NCBI RefSeq assembly: GCF_002284565.1
Contig: NZ_NPKI01000051.1
Location: 185,104-249,103, forward strand
Length of the DNA stretch: 64,000 nt
Direction: 5' to 3'
Origin: Mesorhizobium mediterraneum
GTDB lineage: Bacteria > Pseudomonadota > Alphaproteobacteria > Rhizobiales > Rhizobiaceae
Below the pieces are notes generated by a model. That model was not told the origin of the DNA, ran no database searches, and saw nothing but the letters and a program-made list of their open reading frames with translations. Below, in pieces: positions 34,772 through 43,153 of this stretch (its first letter is position 1; each line of letters starts with the position of its first letter). The translations under genes and the position numbers were made by a program.

Positions 34772-35779
34772 TCAGGTACCGACTTCCTCAACCTCATCAA
34801 CGAGTTGCGGGCGCAGGTGCAGATAGCGCGTGGCTTTTCGCTTGGCGGTGATGTCTGCCCAGACGCGTTCCACTTGTGAGGCGTCTAGTCCCGCCGCCTG
34901 CCCGACCACTTCGGCCGCCACGCCTTTGTTGAGGCCGCAAAGGCAAATATCCATGCGGTCATAGGGAAGCGAGAAGTAAAACTCCTCCTGCGTCTGCGCC
35001 AGCGAGTAGGTATCGGTGGTAGGCGGCCGGTTGCGGATTTCCTCGGGAACGCCGAGATAGGCCGCCAGCGCATAGACCTGCGTTTTATAGAGATGTGCGA
35101 TCGGCTTGACGTCGGCCGCGCCGTCACCGTTCTTGACGAAGAATCCCTGATCGTATTCCAGCCGGTTCGGCGTTCCAAGAACGGCGAAGTTCAGCCGATC
35201 GGCATGATAGTATTCGATCTGCTTGCGGGTGCGCTGTTTCATGTTGGTGGCAGCGACGATCCCGAGATAGACCGGGAGCGGCATTCTTATTTTCGTCTGC
35301 TTGCCCTTGGGGTCCTGCACCACCAGCGACGAAATATTGTAGCCCTCACTCTCGAGGGCGTTCGCGATCACGATCTTCGAGGCCCAGCCTTCGCTGTATT
35401 CTGGGACCAATTCGCGGATGAAGGCGTCGCGACGCTGGTAGCAGCCCATGGCGCGCAGGGTCGGTCCGATATCCTCCACAATAGCCTCGACACCGAACGT
35501 GTCGGCGACAAGGCGGCCGAGCCGCAGACTTTCCGGATCGGAATCGTTTTCCGGCATGAACAGGCACAATACATTCTGAGGCCCGACGGCGCGCGCTGCC
35601 AACGCCACCGAAACGCTTGAATCGATCCCGCCGGAAAGACCGAGCGTGAGGCCCCGCTTGCGAATACCGCGCAACTGCTGGCGCAAAGCGGTCACGATCC
35701 TGTCCGTTTCGGCGCCGGGGTCGATCGCCAGAGCCTGCGCCAGAATGGCCTGCGCGTCCTCGCTGGGGCGAACACTCAT
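34772..35779 (-). CDS. nadE: NAD synthase-like ATP pyrophosphatase
   Basis: 335-residue ammonia-dependent NAD synthetase homologue lacking the N-terminal glutaminase domain. The PP-loop is LTLGLSGGIDSSVSVALAAR; other family stretches are NFAVLGTPNRLEYDQGFFVK, GDGAADVKPIAHLYKTQVYA and RPPTTDTYSLAQTQEEFYFS. It could be a normal NAD synthetase, but its place at the end of an asnB, acyl carrier protein, acyl-CoA ligase operon (4-bp overlap with the ligase gene) suggests a pathway-specific amide-forming or adenylating role, or cofactor supply. A second, glutamine-dependent nadE elsewhere in the genome would support specialisation. Confidence 0.8.
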   Translation of the reverse strand: MSVRPSEDAQAILAQALAIDPGAETDRIVTALRQQLRGIRKRGLTLGLSGGIDSSVSVALAARAVGPQNVLCLFMPENDSDPESLRLGRLVADTFGVEAIVEDIGPTLRAMGCYQRRDAFIRELVPEYSEGWASKIVIANALESEGYNISSLVVQDPKGKQTKIRMPLPVYLGIVAATNMKQRTRKQIEYYHADRLNFAVLGTPNRLEYDQGFFVKNGDGAADVKPIAHLYKTQVYALAAYLGVPEEIRNRPPTTDTYSLAQTQEEFYFSLPYDRMDICLCGLNKGVAAEVVGQAAGLDASQVERVWADITAKRKATRYLHLRPQLVDEVEEVGT

Positions 35780-37323
35780 TGCGCGGCCTCCATCATCTCT
35801 GCAGCAAGCCGGCGGCTGACCTTGCCTGTATCCGTCTTTGGCAATTCCGAGCGGAACTCGATGACCTTGGGAACCATGAAATCTTCGAGATGACGCGCGC
35901 AGTGGCGCATGACATCCTTTTCGCTGAGCGTCGGATCCGAGCGGATGACAAGTGCGCCGATCGCATGCCCAAGCACGGGATCCGGCACGCCGACGACAAC
36001 AGCCTCCGCGATGCCCGGATGGGCGTGAAGCACGGCTTCCACTTCCTTCGGAGCCACCTTCTCTCCCCGCGTCTTTATGATGTCGTCCTTGCGCCCGACG
36101 AAATAGAGAAAGCCGTCCTCATCGGTCCTGAACAGATCGCCGGTGTAGAGAACCTTCTCCCAAGGGTTCGGGCCAGGCCGCAGTGTCCGTTCGGTTGCAG
36201 CTTCGTTGCGCCAGTAACCCTGCATGACATGCGGCCCGCGAATGACCAACTCACCCGCAACGCCCGATGGCACTCGCTGCCCGTCCTCGTTGACGACGAA
36301 GGCTTCAGTGTTCGGAATGGCTATTCCGACCGATCCCGGCCGGCGATCGAGCTCCTCGGGCGGCAGATAGGTGCAGCGCTTGCACTCCGTCAGGCCATAC
36401 ATCGAATACAGCCTGACACCGGGAAAAAGGAAGCGCAGACGTTCTATGTGCGCCTGCGGCAACGCCGCCGCCGTATTCGAAATATAGCGAAGGCTGGGCA
36501 GGAAACCCGGCGTCAGGTCACGCATCTGCAGGATCATCGCTGCCATCGTGGGCACGAGCGGAAGACCGGTGACGCCCTCCTCGCGGATACGTTCAAAGAC
36601 CGCTTGAGGAAAAGCGAAGGACTTTTCGAGCACGAGCGTGGCGCCGAGCCTGACAGCCATCAGCAACTGATAGAGGCCATAATCGAAGGCGAGCGGAAGA
36701 ACATTCAAAATGATGTCGTCTGGCGCGTTGCGCAGATAGTTGGTGATGGAGTCCGCGGCCGCGTCGCTATTGCGGTGCGACATCATCACGCCCTTGGGCC
36801 GGCCCGTTGAGCCCGAGGTGTAGATGAGCATGGCCAGATCGACGTCGATGCCGCCGTGGTCGATCTCACTGGCTTCGAGCGTCAGGCAGTCGGCCAGGGA
36901 TGTCGCACCTGCCGGGTATTGGTTATCGGCACCAGCGGTGGAAGCCACGAAGATGCCGGTCTTGCCGCTCGATCCGCACGCCTCCGCGACAACGGGCATC
37001 AGTTTTGCTTGCGTGAGGATCGCCGCAGGGTCGCAATCAGCGATGATGTAGGCAAGCTTTTCGGCCTTGGTGGATGCGTTGATCGGACTGAACGTCGCCC
37101 CTGCCTTGAGGACCGCGAAAATCGAAACCGCGGCCTCCCAGCAATTGTCCATGAAGATCAGGACCCGGTCGTTGCGCCTGACGCCGTTCGCGAAAAGGGC
37201 GGCGGCCAGGCGGCTCGAAAGATCGTCCAGTTCTTCGTAGCGCAGCCTTTTGTCCTTGGTGATCAATGCCGTTTTGGCGGGATGGGCAGCGGCCTTGGCG
37301 GCCAGGAGATGTTCGATCCGCAT
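35776..37323 (-). CDS. AMP-forming acyl-CoA/acyl-ACP ligase
   Basis: 515-residue member of the adenylate-forming (ANL) superfamily. Motifs: P-loop MLIYTSGSTGRPKGVMMSHR, A5 YSMYGLTECKRCTYLPPEEL, A7-A8 GDLFRTDEDGFLYFVGRKDD and IIKTRGEKVAPKEVEAVL, and the C-terminal catalytic lysine in LPKTDTGKVSRR. It activates a carboxylic acid as acyl adenylate and passes it to CoA or, given the preceding gene, to the acyl carrier protein. ATG at 37323 (MRIEHLLAAKAAAHP) is chosen; the frame upstream is not conserved. Overlaps nadE by 4 bp and follows the carrier protein gene by 22 bp. Confidence 0.88.
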   Translation of the reverse strand: MRIEHLLAAKAAAHPAKTALITKDKRLRYEELDDLSSRLAAALFANGVRRNDRVLIFMDNCWEAAVSIFAVLKAGATFSPINASTKAEKLAYIIADCDPAAILTQAKLMPVVAEACGSSGKTGIFVASTAGADNQYPAGATSLADCLTLEASEIDHGGIDVDLAMLIYTSGSTGRPKGVMMSHRNSDAAADSITNYLRNAPDDIILNVLPLAFDYGLYQLLMAVRLGATLVLEKSFAFPQAVFERIREEGVTGLPLVPTMAAMILQMRDLTPGFLPSLRYISNTAAALPQAHIERLRFLFPGVRLYSMYGLTECKRCTYLPPEELDRRPGSVGIAIPNTEAFVVNEDGQRVPSGVAGELVIRGPHVMQGYWRNEAATERTLRPGPNPWEKVLYTGDLFRTDEDGFLYFVGRKDDIIKTRGEKVAPKEVEAVLHAHPGIAEAVVVGVPDPVLGHAIGALVIRSDPTLSEKDVMRHCARHLEDFMVPKVIEFRSELPKTDTGKVSRRLAAEMMEAAQ

Positions 37324-37345
37324 GGACGCTCCTCGCTGACTGCAC

Positions 37346-37606
37346 CTACGCTGCCAGCGCTTCTGCTCTCGCCTTGATGAAGGACGAGAGGCGTTCAATC
37401 GAATCCAGATTGGCCGGCACAACGTCGGAATCGACCATCGCTATGCCGAAATCGTCTTCGATGAATGCCACCAATTCCAGCACGGCGGTCGAGTCGATGA
37501 TGTCGTTCTCGATCAGCGAGTCCGTATCTGCAAGCTGGAATGATTTGTCGCCGAACAAGAAGTTGTCGACGATAAACGTTCTGACCTTGTCCTTGATTGT
37601 AACCAT
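37346..37606 (-). CDS. Acyl carrier protein
   Basis: 86-residue four-helix carrier protein. The phosphopantetheine serine is in IENDIIDSTAVLELVAFIED, with the usual ID-S core but T-A instead of L/M-x after it. Start at ATG 37606 (MVTIKDKVRTFIVDNF) after a ggaag site; a longer in-frame reading overlaps asnB and is rejected. It is distinct from the fatty acid ACP and lies between asnB and the acyl ligase, so it probably carries the acyl group of a small biosynthetic pathway. Confidence 0.9.
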   Translation of the reverse strand: MVTIKDKVRTFIVDNFLFGDKSFQLADTDSLIENDIIDSTAVLELVAFIEDDFGIAMVDSDVVPANLDSIERLSSFIKARAEALAA

Positions 37607-37622
37607 TTTACTTCCTTCCCTC

Positions 37623-39560
37623 TCAAGCTGCTCGTGCTGCGCCGACCTCTTGGCCGGTGAAATTCTTCTGCCACAGCTGCGTCGACAAAATGCCGACAAA
37701 GGCCGCGTTGTCGCGAAACCCGGATACTGGCTGAGTGCGGCATTTCTCATGGAGGCTCGCCACCGCCTTGAAGTTGAACAGTCCGCCGGCAGCGATGCTC
37801 GCTTCGCTCAAGCAGTCGCGTACATAATCCAGTTCTCCGGCTCCAACAAAGGAGCTTGCGTCCGGGGCTCGGTAAGGTTGTTTGGTGCGCTCCCGGATCG
37901 CCGTCGGAAGCAGCTGCTTGGCTGCCTTGCGCAGTATGTGCTTTTCCAACAATCCCTTCAGCTTCATCTCCGGCGGTAGTCTTGCCGCGAATTCCACCAA
38001 ACGAGGATCGAGGAAAGGGAAACGTCCTTCGATACCATGCGCCATGGCCATGCGATCGCCTTGGCTGGAGAGGATATAACCCGGCAGAAGGAAGCGGGTT
38101 TCGAGATATTGTGCCTGATGCAGTGGATGCCACAGCGAAAATGCTTGCGGCAACCGGCTGACTAGGTCCTCGGCCGCGTCATAGCCCTTCAAGGCCGCAC
38201 GCAGGTCACCGGAAAAGAAGATCTTCGCCGCAGCCGTGGTCTTGAAGCGCGGCCGATGCGAGAATAGCGGATCGTTGAGGGCAGTGTTGCTGGTGCCAAA
38301 GAATGCGGACAGGTACTCCACAGATTGCTGTTGCAGACCCGGCAGATAGGGATAAAGCCTGCGGAACAGCTGTGGCCTTATGCGCGATGCCGGCTGACGT
38401 CCGCAGAATCGGCGAACACGCGCTTCCTTAAAGACATCGTAGCCTGCGAAGACCTCGTCGGCGCCCTCGCCGGTCAGCACGACCTTCAGGCCAGCCTGGC
38501 GGACCAGGCTGGACAGCTGGTAGAGAGGCGCCGGGGCCGTGCGGATGATCGGCCGCTCGGCAAAGCGGATGACTTCCGGAAAGACACGAGCGATATCGCC
38601 GGGACGGCAGGCGATGGCTCGATGATGGGTGCCAAGTGCAGAAGCCATCTCGGTCTGGAAGGCGCTTTCGTCGTGCTCGGTGCTGTCGAACGTTACGGAA
38701 AATGTCTGCAGCCTCCGAGGAGTCATGCCGGCGGCAAGTGCCGAAACAAGGGATGAATCGAGCCCGCCCGAAAGATAGGAGCCGACCGGCACGTCGGCCC
38801 GCATGCGAAGTCTCACCGCATCGGTCAAAAGGGCCTGCAGTTCCTCGGCCGCGTCGTCCTCGTTCGTGACTTTCGACGGCTGGTCCCGATGCGGATAGTC
38901 CAGGTGCCAATAGCGTTTGACCGTGACTTGACCCTGTGTCGCGATCATCACGCTTGCCGGCTCCAGCTCGTGGATATTGTGGAAAGCCGTGCGCGGAGCA
39001 ATCGGCGCCCAAAGCGTAAATATCTGATCGAGTGCAAGCGGATCGATTTCGGCCGAGACGCCGGGGACCTTCAGCAGGGCTTTGATCTCCGAGGCGAAGT
39101 AAAGCACTCCGTCCTTGCTCGTGTAGAACAGCGGCCGAACACCCATTCGGTCTCGTGCAAGCACCATGCGCCGATGCCTGTTATCCCATATCGCGAAGGC
39201 GAAATCACCGTTCAGGAGAGGCAGGCAGTCCTCGCCCATCTCGTCATACAGCTGCAGGATGACCTCTGTGTCGCTCGACGTGCGGAAGCGTCGGCCCTTG
39301 GCTATCAGCCCTTCGCGCAATTCCACGTAGTTGAAAATCTCGCCGTTGAACGCAATCGTCAAATTGCCTGACACGTCGGACATCGGTTGCTGGCCATCAC
39401 CGATCCCGATCACGGACAGCCGCGCATGCCCGAGTCCAGCGTCGGGTGCTACAAATTTCCCTTGCTCATCCGGCCCGCGATGGGCGATCGCAGCTGTCAT
39501 GCGCGCAAGCAAAGCTTCCGCATCCCGGATCGAACCGAAATAGCCCCCGAATCCGCACAT
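37623..39560 (-). CDS. asnB: Asparagine synthase-like amidotransferase
   Basis: 645 residues with class II glutaminase and synthetase domains. The N-terminal nucleophile Cys2 is intact (MCGFGGYFGSI), followed by AIAHRGPDEQGKF, NLTIAFNGEIFNYVELR and DFAFAIWDNR. The synthetase domain has the PP-loop VGSYLSGGLDSSLVSALAAG and VVLTGEGADEVFAGY. The protein matches the large asnB-like group found in polysaccharide, exosortase-associated and natural-product clusters rather than only primary metabolism. First gene of the asnB-ACP-ligase-nadE operon; upstream DNA is AT-rich. A role in forming an amide on a carrier-bound or lipid acid is inferred from neighbours. Confidence 0.9.
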   Translation of the reverse strand: MCGFGGYFGSIRDAEALLARMTAAIAHRGPDEQGKFVAPDAGLGHARLSVIGIGDGQQPMSDVSGNLTIAFNGEIFNYVELREGLIAKGRRFRTSSDTEVILQLYDEMGEDCLPLLNGDFAFAIWDNRHRRMVLARDRMGVRPLFYTSKDGVLYFASEIKALLKVPGVSAEIDPLALDQIFTLWAPIAPRTAFHNIHELEPASVMIATQGQVTVKRYWHLDYPHRDQPSKVTNEDDAAEELQALLTDAVRLRMRADVPVGSYLSGGLDSSLVSALAAGMTPRRLQTFSVTFDSTEHDESAFQTEMASALGTHHRAIACRPGDIARVFPEVIRFAERPIIRTAPAPLYQLSSLVRQAGLKVVLTGEGADEVFAGYDVFKEARVRRFCGRQPASRIRPQLFRRLYPYLPGLQQQSVEYLSAFFGTSNTALNDPLFSHRPRFKTTAAAKIFFSGDLRAALKGYDAAEDLVSRLPQAFSLWHPLHQAQYLETRFLLPGYILSSQGDRMAMAHGIEGRFPFLDPRLVEFAARLPPEMKLKGLLEKHILRKAAKQLLPTAIRERTKQPYRAPDASSFVGAGELDYVRDCLSEASIAAGGLFNFKAVASLHEKCRTQPVSGFRDNAAFVGILSTQLWQKNFTGQEVGAARAA

Positions 39561-40135
39561 TGCTACAACTCATATATCAGTAAGGCGCGAGACGTAACCT
39601 CAATAATTTCCTCAAGCGTTAACCGGATAATCTCGGGTATCACATGGTTAACAACAATTAAAAACAAATGTACTTTTTTATATTTTATTGTTTCGTCATA
39701 CAGAGAAGTATATTTCAATGCTAAACGCAACTTTTGTTCGAGCAAGGGCGGCGCAGTCGATCCGCTCTGGTGAAATCTTGGACGCGTTGATATTCGAATT
39801 GACCGGCGGAGATGTCCGCAGGGAAAGGAGGGGTATTTCCGCCGGCTCAACTGGAACCTGGAAGAGTCATTTGGGTTCCCAGTGCTGCCTGACGCCATCC
39901 GGCCCTGATCTGTTCCCGTTTAGCCCGCAACAACCCTGAGATCGTGTTTGGTAGCCGGTCCCCGTGATACCATTCGGCCGCATGGCCTGTGTTCTATCGC
40001 CTTGACCGACTGGGCGCGCCGCATGGCTTCTAGGCATCGTTGACAGATGGCGTGCCATTAGGAACGACACCAAGACGCTGGGCGATCTACGGCATTGCAA
40101 CCGCGGGTCGCATTTTTCCAAATAGAGCCGCAAAC
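39561..40135. other. AT-rich intergenic region upstream of asnB
   Basis: Divergent gap between asnB and the pentapeptide-repeat gene. The part from 39600 to 39720 is strongly AT-rich compared with the backbone and probably holds the asnB promoter. From 39770 to 40130 short frames occur on both strands, none with a domain or credible start. No operator was recognised. Confidence 0.45.
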
Positions 40136-40699
40136 ATGTTGGGATGGCGAGTAAAACAACTGATAGTTTCCACTGTGCTGGCCGTTGGCCTGGGCACTTC
40201 TTACTCAACTGCGTTCGATTTGGATGCGGTCGAGCGTCTCAGGTCCAAGCCCACATGCGCAGACTGCGACCTATCGGGCGCCAGCATAACGGGGAGCTAT
40301 CTGCCGGGCGCGATCCTGACCAATGCGAACCTGACGGGCGCCGACCTCAAAGAAGCAAACATGAATGGTGCGGACCTTAGCGGTGCGAATCTCTCCGGCG
40401 CGGAACTATCTGGCGCCAGCCTAAATTACGCGAACTTGTCTGGCGCGAATCTGTCGAATGCGAACCTATCGAAGGCGAGCCTTTCTGGCGCAAACCTGTC
40501 AAATGCGAGCCTGTCAGGAGCGGTCTTGATTGGCGCAAGCCTAAGGGGCGCGCGCCTTGCGCAAGCTCAGCTGGCGGGCGCAAACCTGGAGGGAGCAAAC
40601 TTGCATTTGGTGCTAAACTTAGATGCGGCGCTGCTTGTGGACGCGAAACTTTGCAACACAACAATGCCGGACGGCCGCATAGATAACAGAGGCTGCTAG
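40136..40699 (+). CDS. Secreted pentapeptide-repeat protein
   Basis: 187 residues: a signal-like N terminus (VKQLIVSTVLAVGLGTSYST), a short CADC motif (SKPTCADCDLSGASITGSYL) and about 18 tandem A(N/D/S)LxG pentapeptides (NLTGADLKEANMNGADLSGA and onward), ending in a small cysteine-containing cap (AKLCNTTMPDGRIDNRGC). The repeats fold as a right-handed quadrilateral beta-helix. A periplasmic or exported location is implied. Function unknown; cytosolic pentapeptide proteins that guard gyrase lack such a signal. ATG at 40136 is chosen over the frame start at 40040 because the signal peptide begins here. Confidence 0.82.
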   Translation: MLGWRVKQLIVSTVLAVGLGTSYSTAFDLDAVERLRSKPTCADCDLSGASITGSYLPGAILTNANLTGADLKEANMNGADLSGANLSGAELSGASLNYANLSGANLSNANLSKASLSGANLSNASLSGAVLIGASLRGARLAQAQLAGANLEGANLHLVLNLDAALLVDAKLCNTTMPDGRIDNRGC

Positions 40700-40801
40700 G
40701 TGTTTAGTCCCGGCATTTGAGGGAGAGCGGGTGCCGTTTTGGATTTGCCTCCGAGTTCAATGAACCCGGAGGTGACTTCTGGGCGGAAGTTATTGATTTT
40801 A

Positions 40802-40877
40802 TGGTGGGCGATGACGGGCTCGAACCGCCGACATCTTCGGTGTAAACGAAGCGCTCACTCCTCAGGGGCAATCGTCA
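40802..40877 (-). other. Left attachment site of element 1 in tRNA-Val(TAC) sequence
   Basis: Positions 40802-40847 equal the 3' 46 bases (including CCA) of a tRNA-Val with anticodon TAC, read on the minus strand (anticodon stem-loop CTTCG-TTTACAC-CGAAG completed by 40848-40852). The same 46 bp recur at 52905-52950. Here the tRNA-like sequence continues through GAGCGCTTCG to a degenerate 5' half ending at 40877, with 5 of 7 acceptor pairs and 3 of 4 D-stem pairs possible. That half must come from the element, because the chromosomal 5' half of a minus-strand tRNA would be at the right end of the insertion. Probably an attL with a tRNA relic, not a working tRNA. Confidence 0.7.
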
Positions 40878-40984
40878 CAAGCCGATATTACCTCGTAAAA
40901 TCAACGGTATAACTCTCTGCCTACATAGCCAAAAGCTGACCGGATTGGTTGCTGTCACAGCACAGTCACACCGGAGCTAAGAAC

Positions 40985-42049
40985 ATGGCTACTCTTCGGA
41001 AGCGTAACGGCAAATGGCAAGTCCAAGTCAGACGCCAAGGCTTTCCCGTCCAATCCCGCTCATTCCTATCAAAGGCAGATGCCAACGAATGGGCCAGGAC
41101 GATTGAGCGACAGCACGACAGACATGAACTCGGTCCCGACCGAAAAGCCTTGAAGTCGATGACCCTCGCTGCCCTTGTTGCCCGCTACAGAGATGAGGTC
41201 GTTCCCAAAAAGAAGGGTTCGGCTGTCGAAACGATCCTTTTGAACCGCTTCCTCCGCTATCCGATCTGTCAGAGGACGCTCTATGAGCTAAGCACAGCTG
41301 ACTTCGCTGCTTACCGGGATCAGAGGCTAAGCGAACCCAAGCACAGGTCAGACAAGCCGGTCACCCCTAAGTCCCTCAAACGTGAGCTGTCTCCCCTCTC
41401 CCACATGTTTCGCCATGCGCTAGTCGAATGGGAGATTCCACTGAGGAACCCACTTGAAGGATTGAAGCTGAAAGTCACTGACAACAAGCGTGAAAGACGG
41501 CTTCATGCTGGCGAGCTTGAAAGGCTGCTAGAGGCGACGAAGAAGGGGAGAAACAAGCTTGTCGCTCCTATCATTCTGTTTGCCCTAGAGACGGCCATGA
41601 GGCGCGGCGAAGTACTGTCGATCCAGTTCCGCCATGTCGATTTCGAACGCCTCTCGTTGGAAATTCCTGAGTCAAAGTCGGGCTATTCGAGGTCAATTCC
41701 CCTGACGAGGCGAGCCGTTACGATCTTGAAGACTGTCCGGTGCGAAGACGCGAAGCCTACTGATCTAGCCTTTCCTGTCACGCCAATTGCTATGAGGCTT
41801 CAGTGGGACAGGCTAACGACGCGAGCAGGGATTGATGGTCTGAATTTCCATGACCTACGCCATGAAGCGATATCGCGCCTATTCGAGCTGGGACTAACCG
41901 TCCCGGAGGTCGCCTCGATTTCAGGCCACAGGACGGTTGCACAGTTGATGAGGTACAGCCATGCCAGTCAGGAGTCCGTAAGGGCAAAACTCATTGGCTA
42001 TGACGGTCAGTCATCTAGGCGAGAGATTGCATCGTGGAAGCCTGCCTGA
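40985..42049 (+). CDS. Tyrosine recombinase (integrase of element 1)
   Basis: 354-residue phage-type integrase. The N-terminal arm-binding region MATLRKRNGKWQVQVRRQGF is followed by a core-binding domain and the catalytic domain with ETAMRRGEVLSIQF (Arg I), NFHDLRHEAISRL (H-x-x-R) and SGHRTVAQLMRYSHAS (His/Tyr). ATG at 40985 is preferred to an upstream in-frame start because the conserved N terminus begins there. It starts 108 bp from the tRNA-Val attachment site. The pair gtcacaccgg (40965-40974) and gtcacactgg (52739-52748) near the two ends could be arm-type binding sites. Confidence 0.93.
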   Translation: MATLRKRNGKWQVQVRRQGFPVQSRSFLSKADANEWARTIERQHDRHELGPDRKALKSMTLAALVARYRDEVVPKKKGSAVETILLNRFLRYPICQRTLYELSTADFAAYRDQRLSEPKHRSDKPVTPKSLKRELSPLSHMFRHALVEWEIPLRNPLEGLKLKVTDNKRERRLHAGELERLLEATKKGRNKLVAPIILFALETAMRRGEVLSIQFRHVDFERLSLEIPESKSGYSRSIPLTRRAVTILKTVRCEDAKPTDLAFPVTPIAMRLQWDRLTTRAGIDGLNFHDLRHEAISRLFELGLTVPEVASISGHRTVAQLMRYSHASQESVRAKLIGYDGQSSRREIASWKPA

Positions 42050-42064
42050 CTATGCGTCGCACAC

Positions 42065-43153
42065 TCAAACGCCAATGGCCTTTATAAGAAATCTCTGTAA
42101 CCGCTCGACGGTCAGAAATGGGGCGCCTGTGCCGGCGAATAGAGAAGCAAGTTCGGAAAAACGCTGACGTAATGCTGACGAAATCGCCATATCCCAACTG
42201 GCGTCGTGACCTTTGATGGAAAACAAGCAATCAGACATCACTTCCGTTCTGGAAGTACGCACGATGCTGCCGAGTTTCAGCGCCCCAACCCTCGGCAACA
42301 AAATGCTTCCCTTAGGTGATCGTCGATAGACACGACCGTCATTTGGCAGCTCATAGCGTTCGACGATACGCCCATCTCGTAAACCGGTGGTGTGGACCAT
42401 CCCAACTGCTGAATCGCATATCATTCTGTTTTTTCGAGCGATTGAGGCGTTTCCCCTAGTGATCCTCCAAGGCAAACCATCGGTTGCCAGCGGCGCTTGT
42501 TCGGCAAAGAAGTTCGAGGAATTGCCGGAACGTATTCGAGCCATATAAATAGAAGCGTCTACTCGGGGGAAATGACCGTATTCGGGACTCTTTGTTATGG
42601 AGAAATCATATTTTTCACGAAGTAAGGCACGCGCATCACGATCAAGATTACCATGCAATGTGGTTGTTGGCAAAATTGCCAATATCTCCCCGTGATCTGC
42701 CAAATGTTCTAGTGCCGTTATTATAAACGACATAGGCTTGCTACACCTTAACATGGAAAACCTCCCTCTCGGCTTGAACGGAATGTTCCCACCGCCAGAA
42801 AAAGGAGGGTTGAGTAATATAAGGCAGAATTTTTTTTCGTTTAATATCGAGCTTTTATTGATAAATTCAGAGTCAATAAAATCTAGCTCGTCCGTTGCGC
42901 TTGCTAAAGATTGCTTCTTGATCTCGTGCATCGAGGCTACATCGAAATCATTTGCGTACAAAAAAGCGTCCGTCCATCGAGCCCTAGCCGCACGAATGAG
43001 GCTACCATTCCCCGCAGCAAAATCCGCTATACGAACGGGTCGCCGGAGGCCGCAGTGGGAGAGCAGCGTCGATGCTAGCTCTGGAGACGTGTACTGCGCG
43101 TCACTTTGAGACCACCTACCGACCGGAGACATATTCTGACACGTAGTAGACAT
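42065..43153 (-). CDS. N6-adenine DNA methyltransferase
   Basis: 362-residue SAM-dependent methyltransferase with gamma-type order: target-side YTSPELAST, motif I RIADFAAGNGSLIRAA (about 41-56), motif IV LLNPPFSGGG (about 114-122) and a C-terminal region suited to DNA recognition. NPPF marks adenine-N6 (or cytosine-N4) methylation. No restriction endonuclease is adjacent. Its start overlaps the unknown protein gene by 38 bp (ATG 43153; MSPVGRW at 43132 is an alternative), so it forms one transcription unit with the ATPase module and may protect self DNA or silence the module. Confidence 0.85.
   Translation of the reverse strand: MSTTCQNMSPVGRWSQSDAQYTSPELASTLLSHCGLRRPVRIADFAAGNGSLIRAARARWTDAFLYANDFDVASMHEIKKQSLASATDELDFIDSEFINKSSILNEKKFCLILLNPPFSGGGNIPFKPRGRFSMLRCSKPMSFIITALEHLADHGEILAILPTTTLHGNLDRDARALLREKYDFSITKSPEYGHFPRVDASIYMARIRSGNSSNFFAEQAPLATDGLPWRITRGNASIARKNRMICDSAVGMVHTTGLRDGRIVERYELPNDGRVYRRSPKGSILLPRVGALKLGSIVRTSRTEVMSDCLFSIKGHDASWDMAISSALRQRFSELASLFAGTGAPFLTVERLQRFLIKAIGV

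Noticed and set aside
40802..40877. Functional tRNA-Val gene
   Set aside because: Acceptor and D stems are mismatched in the 5' half and the 3' half is duplicated at 52905; more likely an attachment site.
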